A stretch of 64,000 nt of DNA from positions 382,001 to 446,000 of the forward strand of contig JALPQD010000395.1 in assembly GCA_023101885.1 (NCBI GenBank). The letters are read 5' to 3'. Under the pieces are notes generated by a model. The model made no database searches. It saw nothing but the letters and a program-made list of their open reading frames with translations, and was not told the DNA's origin. Source of the DNA: Typhlomys cinereus (taxonomy: Eukaryota; Chordata; Mammalia; Rodentia; Platacanthomyidae). Each line of letters begins with the position of its first letter. Position 1 is the first letter of the stretch. Both the position numbers and the translations under genes were made by a program. Below, in pieces: positions 31,370-41,593 of the stretch.

Positions 31370-34300
31370 TGTGAGGTAGGGACAAGTTTAATGCCTTTGC
31401 AGAAGAGGCCACTGGGACCAGAGGGGGTGTAGCCAGAGCCAAGCCAGGCCTGTTGCCAGGGCCCTCCCTGGATCTCTACCCTTTTACCGCTCTACCCAGC
31501 TCCTGCTCAAAGACCCTCACACTGCCAGGCCTGCTCCCTTAGCTCGGGGGACTGTCCCCCCCTCCTTGGGAAGGCTTCTTGTGGGGGTGGGTGGAAGTTG
31601 GGGCACAAAGGCAGCGCTGTAGGCCAGTTGCCAGAACCCCGGCGAAGGCAAGGGGTAGGAAGAGTGGCCAGGCCACCGGAGTCCTTAGCAGGACTGGCTG
31701 TTCATTTGTGGGACCCAGTACAAAACCGAAATGGGAGGCTCCATGAAAAACAAATAAAAGGAACATTACAGAGAACTTCAAGTTTGCAACAGCAGAGATT
31801 GAACTGAGCACGGGGAGGCGACTGTGCAGGTCACACCCACAAAGTCCCTGACCGGAGAGCTGGACCCGAGGTTCTTGGCATTCTTCTCACACCCAAGAAC
31901 ACCTGGCTCAGCCACCCCGTGAAAACTGGTCTGGGCCGCCTCCTCCGCAAAGGGAGGTGTATCCCTAGTAGGGCTCCCTGCCTGGATGACGTCACCAGAA
32001 GACCCAGGCTGCATCACAGGTAAGGGAGACGCTGGGAGGACAGGACCAGGCCCCTCACAAGCCCTCTTGCTTCAGGGCATCCCCCCTTGAAGCGCCCACC
32101 TGAGCTGCCCTCTCTAGTTTGCAAAGGGATCCAGCCTGGGCTTCCTAGGCAGTCTGAGGTGTTCCTCCCGCTCCCATCCTGCCTCCCTGGACTCCGGCTC
32201 CTGTCTCTCCCAGGACCTCAGGAGTGGTTTCCCGGAGGCCGTCTAGCCCTGACTCCAGACCCAGAGGACAGCTAGCGGTGACGGGCAGCCCGAGGCCATG
32301 CTGGGGACCGCAGCTGTGGACCTGGGAGGGCTGCAGGGTCCAGCCTGTCCTCCAGTGAATTGATGATGGGACTTGAGGGGGGAAGGGCGCCCCAACCCCC
32401 GCGCACACCTGTGACCACACTCAGCAGTATCCAGAAGCGCGTTTACCCGTACGTTCCTGAGATGCCCGGCAGCTGCTGCTCGAAACCCTTACACTCAACG
32501 ACCCCCAGACCCCAGGCTGTCCCAGCCAGGGCCACCAGCCTGAGAACGTGGCACCAAAGGCGGCAGGGGGTAGGCAGAGGAAAGGTCAAGACTGGCACAA
32601 AGTCGTGATGCTGGTGAGTGGGGGCCACTGGCCCCAGGGCAAAGGCCACTTGACAGACCTGGTGGTGGGATGAATCCAAAATGAGGGCGTAGATTCTTCA
32701 GGGAGCGAGGGTGGGACCCCTCTTCTCTCCTTCAAGTCACGAGGCCTGAGATGGCTCCAAGTGTCCCCGGGGAGGGGTTGGAAGGAACCTCAGGTCTACC
32801 CAGCTTGTGGCAGGAGAAAGTCATCAACGAAATGTTCTCTGAGGAGTGTGTGGCCGAGATGGGCCTCGGGCCTGGTGGGGGCCGAGGAGGGGACAGTGCA
32901 GCCGGCGACTACTCAGCCCTCCAGGACGGGTGGGCGAACACGATAGGCCTTTTCTTGGCCCAGCGGGAGAACACGGTCTTCTCGGTGATGAAGCGGTGGG
33001 CGCTCCGCGGGGCCCGCTCATGTGCCAGGTACATCTGACACTCATCTAGCCGGCCCTTCTCGAAGTAATGGTAAGGCACCGAGGGGGGGCTCTTTTCCCT
33101 GCAAGGAGGGGACAGATGTGAGGCTCCAGAGTCCCCCCCACCATGACCACACCTCCTCAGCTGCTGCAGGCCCAGGGAGACCCACATCTGGACAGCTACA
33201 GGAGCTGGGCAGCTGTGGAGCCAGTAAACAGGGCTGAGCATTACCAGTGTGTGTGTGCGTGTGTGTGTGTGTGTGTGCGTGCGTGTATGTGTGGTGTGTA
33301 TATGTGTGTGTGCATGTATGTGTTTGTGTGTGTGTATGCATATGTATGTGAGTGTATGTATGTGCATGGTGTATGTGTGTGCATGTGTATGTATGTGTGA
33401 TGTGTATATGTGTATCTATGTGTGTGTGCATGTGTATGTATGTGTGATGTGTATATGTGTGTCTATGTGTGTGCGTGTATATATGTATGTGTGTGAGTGG
33501 GTGTGTGCATGTGTATTTGTGTGTATGTGTGCATGTATGTGTCTGTGTATGGATATGTCTGTGAGTGTGTGTATGCCAGTGTGTGCGTGCATGTGTATGT
33601 GTATATATGCGTGTGTATGTGCGTGTGTGTGCATATATATGTGTGTGTGTATGTGTGTGTGTATGCCTGTGTGTGCATGCGTGTGTGCGTGTGTGCATTC
33701 ACAGGAAACCTCCAGGAGCTGCGTCTCCATCCTGCCACGTGTGCTCCAGGATGAGCGCAGCTGCAGCTTTCGAGGCGAGTGCACCGAGCCATCCCCGGCC
33801 CTCCACCTTACTGTTGAGTCCCACTGAACCTGGGGCTCACCGATGCGGTGAATCTGGCTGACCAATGAGCTCTGGGGATCCTCCTGTCTCCACCTCCACC
33901 CCCTTGCTGGGGTCGGAAACCGTTACTGCCCTCCTGGCTGTCATATGGGTGCTGGGGGTCGCAATTTGCAGCGGGCAATTAAGCGACAGAACTGCCTCCT
34001 ACCTGCACCCGCCTGCATCCCTGCGGCAAGCCGGTGACTCTGGGGCAGAGACACACCCCTGAGCCTAAAAAGGAGACGAGAGCGTCCAACTTGCTCAAAG
34101 GTGAAGGGTGGGAAGCGCCCTGTTGGCTCTGAGGCTCCCTGTGGCAGCACAGGTGGCCTTGCACACCTACCTGCCCGGAGCACTGCACCAGCCACACCTA
34201 ACAGGGGCACTGGGCTTCAGCCCATGTGCCCAAGAGACGAGTTCTGGCAGGGGAAGACGGTGGAGCGGGGACTTCTTGCACGCTTCTTAGCTGTGATGAC

Positions 34301-37300
34301 ATTGAACGTACAGCAGGCTCTAGCATGATGGCCTCTCCTAGCTGTACTCAGGCTCTGTACTGAACAGTGTTACACCCACCTGGCCTTCACCTCTTGCTGC
34401 TCCTGCCTCTACTCCCAGAGGTGGGTTATGGGTGAGCTATTGCACTTGTCCCCAAGACCCTGCACTCGATGTATCTGTGCTGAGCCACCCATCCTGCAGC
34501 CCCTGGACCCTTCGGCTCGAGGCACCACTCCTTCCCCGCCTGCCCATCAGTCGTGCCAGTCTGACCTGCAGTAGCTGTCGCTGACCATCCCATAGACCAC
34601 GATCTCCTCACACAGCTCCAGGGCCAGGATCATGGTGAACCAGCCGGTGCTGAGGAAGGAGCCGGACTGCCTCCTGGAGGGAAGGGGTGAGAAGACGGTC
34701 AGAGACCCTTCCTGACATCCCTACTCCCACCTCACTGTTAGACAGGAGGCCCTGGGGAAGACGGAGAAGAGAGGCCGACAACGGAGGATGGGTGGGGCTC
34801 GGCCATGCCCTCCCTCCCCTTATCCAAGGGACCCCCCTGCAGAGCCAGTGGGTAAAGTGAGGGATCCCCTCGCGTCATGTAGTCTTCCATTCTACCTCCA
34901 GCTCTGATGTGGGGCAACTGACCAGAGTCCCTCTGCCGCGTGAAGCAGCTGTTTTTGAATCAGGGTTTCATGTAGCCGAGGCTAGCCTTGAACTCCTGAT
35001 TTTCCTGCCTCTGCCTACCAAGTGCTGGGATTGTAGGCATGAACCATCATGTCTGGTTGGTGTATGCGATGCCAAGGATTGAATCCAGGCCTTTGGGCAT
35101 GCTAGGCACATGCTCTACCAATTGCACGACGCATCCCCAAACTGACAGCTGTTCTGGCAAGTAGTACTTCGAGGTACTAACCAGCACTCTCTGGAAGGGA
35201 CTCCAGTACATCCCCAAAGGACAGACAAGGGGCCTCTGGAGAAGGCAGGCTACAGGGGTCCCTGCTCACCGGTTCTTGCCCGTCTCGTCCTGGAAGACCT
35301 GGTCACAGTAGGCCATCATGCGCTCGGTGAAGGTGTACACCTGCAGGCCCGGGTACATTCTGGTGAGCTGCAGCAGTGTGCGGTAGGTGCGGCCACCCAG
35401 CAGCCGGTCCATGTGCCTGCCCTGGCCCCACACCACGTAGAGCGTGTCCCGAGCCTGCTGGAAATAGTATGAGTAGTTCCGAAGCAGCAGCGGCACGCTC
35501 GTGTGGGAGATCACGCGCAGGGTGCTGCGGTGGCCCACGTCTGCCTCGAAGCCCAAGGTGGGCGCCTGGTTCATACGCAGCACACACTCCGCTCCGTCGA
35601 TCTGGGCACCCAAGCCAGAACCCAGCATCTGGCCAGAGCTGGACACCACGGCACAGCTGTGACACGGCTCTCGGACAAGCGGCTGCAGAGAGAGGTGGAA
35701 AGAAAGAGCTGGAAGCTTTGATGCCAGACGGCCGCCCACCCGCTTCTCCCCCACCTGCTAATGGGCTTGGAACAGCTTGATGTAGACCGTTCCAAGGATC
35801 ACGATTTGCTCTGCTGTCTGTGTATATATATATTTTTAAGTTTCGATTTAGTTTTTGAAATAGGGTCTCATTATATACCCCAAGCTGGCCTCAAACTTTT
35901 TGGCTATTCTCTTGCCTCAGGCCTCGAGGGCTGGGATTACAGGCAGCGAGCGACCAGTGCCTGGTAGTCTAGGCAGGAGGAAGGACTTTTCCAACTTCCT
36001 GAGCAGACACATCTCTAACTGCTGTTACCCTAAGGTCCTGAAAGTTACTTATCCCACAGATCTTGTTAAGGTGACATGGGCAAATATTTATAAAGCACTT
36101 AGAACATTCTGGCACTAAATGCCATAAAAGTATTTGTTAAGTAAACATGAACCTTAGCTTTTCCCAACGACTTAGACCCCTCCCTGCCCTGCCTAGGCCC
36201 CACCTATGCTGCACCCAGTTTAGAAGTAAGAGAGTCTTCTGAGCCCATGACAGCTTGGGGGGTCTATGTTCTCAGCCTGGGTCCCGGCTGCGGGGCTTCC
36301 TAGCTGTACAATCCTGGACAAGGTGAGTCACTCCTATAAACCTCAATCCCTCATCCACGAAACAGGACACTAACATAACACCTCCTGGGCCCATTCTAAC
36401 AATGCAGAGCGCACCTTGTGGAGGGAGAGAAATGAGTTCTACCTGCTCTCTGGTCTCTCTCTCTCTCTCACTCGCACACAAATAAGTAAGTAAAAATGTA
36501 AAAACTGCAGTGGAAATTCCTGGGGGAAATAAAGAGCTAGTAGAAGACAGATAAGGCGGCTGGAGGGCAGGAGACTAGAATGCAACAGTGTGCATTCTAT
36601 GCAGCAGAAAAAGGCCTTTCTGGGCTGGCGAGATGCTCGGTGGATACAGGCTCTGCCTGCAAACCCAGTTTTGTTCTGCAGAGCCCACAGGGTAGAATGA
36701 GAGAAGCGACTTCTAAAAGTTGTCCTCTAACTTCCACAGGAGCACCATGGCACGTGTGCATCTGATCTCGCTCACCTCTGCACCGCCCCCATCTTTTTTT
36801 TTTTATTAAAAATTTAATTATACATTTTAAAATTTTTTTACCAGTTCCCTTCCTCCCCCCTCCTCCCCCCGAACCCGCTCCTCCCCCTCCTCTCCTCCCC
36901 ATCCCCCAGTGCCTCCCCCCCAATTCCCAGAGAGTCCTTTATTGTGTACGCCTAACTCTCCACTGGGTCCTCCTCTCCGATGACATATAAGGACCCAGTG
37001 GCATTTCCATAAGCCCTTTCTCTTGTTCCCCTTAAGCATAGGATCACTACTATGGCTGTCAATCCCTTGTCTCCAGGGGTCTCGGTGCCCTTAACAGATG
37101 CTAGACTTTATGACCCATCTTTTAAATAAATAAAATATTTTTTAAAAAATCCTGTTCCAAACTCACAGAGCACGTGATCCATTTGCCCATGTGGACACCA
37201 ACCTGCCTCTAATACTTTAAGATCCAGCCTCCAGGGAGCTGCAAGAAGGCACTAGAGAACTTCCAGAAATGACAGAAAAGGCGTGTGTCGCCAGGACAAG

Positions 37301-40300
37301 GGATGTCACACCATCAACTTCTGTGGAAACTCCTTGAACTGGTGACGGTTGTTGTGTACAGCTGACAGTCTGATAAAGCTAAAGTAAGTTTCTTCCCTCA
37401 CTTGAGACCAAATCTTGCTGTGTAGCCAGGCTACAAACGCCTATATCCTGGTACTACAAGTGTCAATCAGCACAACGGACCTCGGGGTGATACCCCAAGG
37501 GCCAGGTACTGAGCCGCCTGCCTGCAGACACTGAGTTGGATCTCAGGATTCCCTAGGAAGGAACCTTCCCGGGGAACCCAGGTTCTTGAAGGACATAGGA
37601 AATGCCTGAGGGAATAAAAGACACACTGATATCACATCTCATCAAATCTCGCTTGGGGACTTTTTTACTTGACCAAATATTGATTTAAAGGACGCATAAT
37701 TGCCTGTTTTCTGCACTGCCCCAGTGATAAAAAACAAAAAAACCAAACCAAACAAAAAAACCCTGCAAGCTGTAATCCCAGCGATTGGGACTTTGGGCCA
37801 AGAGGGCAGATCACAGTCACTGACCCATACAGCAGGCTCAGACCAGCCAGGGCTGCATGAGACCTTGTCTAAATAAAAAAGGGAGAAAAAAGCCAATGTA
37901 AAAAAAGGATTTCCTTATTGTACCCTCAGTCTGTACTGACATTGGGGAGGGTCTGTCTTTCAGCCACCACTAGCCTTGAGGATTATTGTCCTGGGCTGGC
38001 GAGATGGCTCAGCAGGTAGGGCGTCTGCTTACAAGCCTGGTGACCTGAGTTCAGTCCCCAAAAGCTAACATGGTAGAAGGGGAGACTGACTGCTGAAAGT
38101 GCATGAATGCACACCTCTTCCCTTCTCTCTCAAATACGTAATATTTAAAAAGTATTTTAAAGAGTATTAAAAAGTCTAAGTATTGTCCTATCCTCACAGA
38201 TCTTTTTTATTATTAATTCTCTTTTGTAATATAAAAATATTTATCTAACTTTTTGTATGTGATGTGTGGGGTGGCACATGTACCATGGTATGTGTGTGTG
38301 GTCAATGGACAACTTTTGGGAGTCAGTTCTCTCTCTCTGCCCTCACACGGGTTCTAGGAATCCACCTCCAAGTTGCTAGGTTTGTGCATGAGCCTTCTTT
38401 TTAACAAAAATATTCATTCATTCATTCATTCATTCATTCATTCATGTGTGTTTTATCAGAGGGCACTATGTGGGCCTACTAGGGCCCTACGATGACTTTG
38501 GGAATCATCCTGAATTGCTCCATCTCCTTTCTGTTTTGCTCTGGGATTGCCCAGGCTCTAACTTGCACAGGGGGAAGTGCAGGCCACTGCCATTTCTGCC
38601 TGGATCTTTCCTGGGGGATCCGGGATCCGAACTCAGGTCCTTTTGCTTTCAAGGTAGAAGCTTAACCCCTGAGCCATGTCTCCAGCCCTGCTGAGCCATC
38701 TTGCAGACCCTAATAAACCTGAACTCTTCACTGATTCCTAACATGTAAAAATCATCCCTGTTGACAATCAAAGTCTGGATTCTCCATTTCAAAAAAGAAA
38801 AAAGGAAACCTCGGGAGGTAACTCAGTCAGTAAGTACTTGCAAAGACCTAAGTTCAACTTCCAGAACCCATGTTAAAAGAAAGGAAGGGAGAGTAAGAGG
38901 GAGGGAGGAGAGAAAGAGGGAGAAGAGACAGAGAGAGATGCTGGATGTGTGGTGTATGCTTGTACCACACTTGTAATATCCATGCTGGAGAGGTGGAGAC
39001 AGGCAGATACCCGGACTCACTGACCAGCTAGCCTAACCTACCAGGTACATTCCAGGCAGTAACAGACCCAGCCCCCCCTCCTAAAAAAAGTGAAACAATT
39101 CGAATAACAAAATAAAAATCACAGCACTGAGTTATAACCACAGAATACCCATGCGTCCACACTGATAAATACACAATGGAGAGAAGAAATGTTCCCTATT
39201 TTCCATTTGAAAATTCATTCATAAAAAAGAACAGTGTCATAGTGAGGCACAGGTGTCAACTTGACAGATGAGAGTTTGAGCTCTGGGCACATTTATACAT
39301 AATTAGTGGTTGAGTTAAGCTCAGAGCAAACCTGAAGGAGACCGTCTAGTGAATGGGGTAGACCCAGTCCATGGTGGGTGGGACTAGGCCCTGAACAGGT
39401 GAATAAAATACAGAGAGCTAGTTGAGGAAGTCGGCATCCTTGTGTACACTTGGCCAGACATGCTGGTCTGGCAAGTAAGGATTGTCCATCTCTCAGCTGT
39501 TATGTAGTGATGGTGTGGCCAGTTATGTCAGCCCTGGTGTTGGTGCATGCTCTCCCGTCAAGCTAGACGGAAAACTGTAACCGAAAAAATCATGAGAGAT
39601 AAACCCCTTGTTCTCTTAACCCATTTGATGTCATTTATCAGCAACCATGCAGGCGGACTGCAACAGTTACTGAGGAACAACACCAAAGGTTGTCTTCTGT
39701 GTGTCTGCACAGAAAGGTGGACCCCCACACACATATGCACGCAAACAAAAATAAATTAAAAATAGGAAAGGGAGAAGAGAAGAGAAAGAAAATGGAAGAG
39801 AAAAGAGGATCTGGCTTCCCTGGGCAATGTCCAGGTAAGGGTTAAGTGTCTGAATAAACTCTGACTATCACCGTGGGAAACGGAGCAGCATGCGCCCACG
39901 CACAGTCTCCCACCTGGCCATTCTCAGAACCTGAGAATCACCTTCTCTCCGGGTTTGCTGTTTGGGCCTGGACTGCACGGAGGGCCTTGCTCCTGCTGGG
40001 CAAGCAGGCTGCGGCCGCTGCTGAGCCACTATTTTTGTTTCCTCATCAAATATTTACTCATCACCTGCCCTGTGCAAGGCCTGCGGATCGCCCAGAGTCT
40101 TTCTGGCAGCAGGGCAGAAGCACGACCAGCCTGGATGGTCCTTTATAGACCAAGAGGCCCCTGTGTCTCAGAGATGGTGACGGGCTACACGTCTGCAGAG
40201 AGCCAGAGCTGGGGCGGGGGAGGATGACATTGGAACAACCAAGAAGAGTTGCCAAACTCTCCACAGGATGCCTCTGAGGGCTCCTAGATAAGCCACCTAT

Positions 40301-41502
40301 CACCTGGTACCACTGACACGGTGATGGGGATGAGAAGGCTTCAGAGAAGGCTCCAAGCCTCACCAGGGAGAGCAAGTGTGGGGAGGTGGGCGGAGCCTGT
40401 GGTTGCCCTGAGATCCTGGGACCCCAGCATTCAAATCTAAAGACATACACGTCACAGAGCCTCTGACTGCACCGCACCCAGGTCATCCCCAGCATCTGGT
40501 TGTGAGACTAAGTCAGGCAGTGTCTGCTTGGTATAAACCCAGTTTCCTTCTAGATCTTAAGGGTCAGAAAGCTGAAGTGCCTAGTAAGAGGTCTCATGGC
40601 CGATCAGCAGAGAGGCCAAGCTCAATGTCTGGGTTCTTACTACCTCCTAGAGCTGGGAACACACTGGCCTATCTTTGCGGGTCCCACGGGACACGCAGCA
40701 AGGTGACTCACCTTCCCATCTGGCACGCTGCTGTATCCGCTGAAGTGCAGGGGCCCCGGCACGGTGGGCCTGGAGCCCATGGGGAGGTGGTCCAGGCAGG
40801 TCACCGGGCAGAGGGGGAGGCAGGCCCAGCAGCACAGGAAGATGTAGACAGCAGAGAAGGTCAAGGCACAGAGGATGACAAGAAGGATGCGACCCTGAAG
40901 GAGACAGTGGACGTGGGGCATGGCACCGCACCCCCCTTTCCCCAGTGTAGACCTACTTCAGCAGGTCCTAGAATCCAGTCCCTTACTGGGTCCTTCATCC
41001 AGGCTGCCATGATCTGAGGATAACCCCGACATCTCCTATTCAACACAAGGAGACTCCTTTTGGGTGAAGCTCAAGTTTACCCAACAAGGATGCAGGATGG
41101 AGCCACGAATCCAAGCTGCGGCTCCCAGATGTTCACCAAGAACCAGTATACTACCTCAGGCACGGCACACCCTCCTTCTCCATAGTGTTGGTCCGGGGGT
41201 CCCCATGACCCCCCGCACCTCCAGTGCTACCATGGCCAGTTCATTCCCCTACAGATGACCAGGAGGATCTGGGTCAGTAGCCTGAGGGGTAGAAGGGGAC
41301 CTGAAAGACGCATCACTGAAGAAATGTTTTCATGGCCAGCAAGATGGTTGTGCAGGTAAAGGTACCTGCTAGAAAATCTGAGAGACCTGGGTTCCCTCCC
41401 ACGGTGGCAGGAGAGAACTATTTCCAAAAGATGTCTTCTGACCTCCATAAATGTGCCTGTTCTCTCAAATAAATAAATAAGTAAAACAGGAAGAAAAGAA
41501 AG

Positions 41503-41593
<91 letters not shown>

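Larger units (their letters stand above)
24600..31370. other. Intergenic region between St6galnac6 promoter and St6galnac4 3' end
   Basis: Mostly transposable elements from 24950 to 29820 (B1, B3-like, about seven B2-superfamily copies, (TAGA)n, a medium repeat). 29870-31370 is largely unique. A plus-strand frame at 29887-30045 ends in a donor-like GTCAG/GTGAGA, but I recognise no protein and see no second exon. Confidence 0.6.

Noticed and set aside
33042..33865. Long His-Thr and Cys-Val open frames on both strands
   Set aside because: Direct translation of the TG/TATG array. The only true coding sequence nearby is the St6galnac4 terminal exon ending at 33098.
35683..35754. N-terminal extension of the St6galnac4 L-motif exon (MGEKRVGG...)
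   Set aside because: It lies upstream of a clear CTGCAG acceptor in the intron. The anchor exon at 40712-40894 supplies the real N-terminus in frame.
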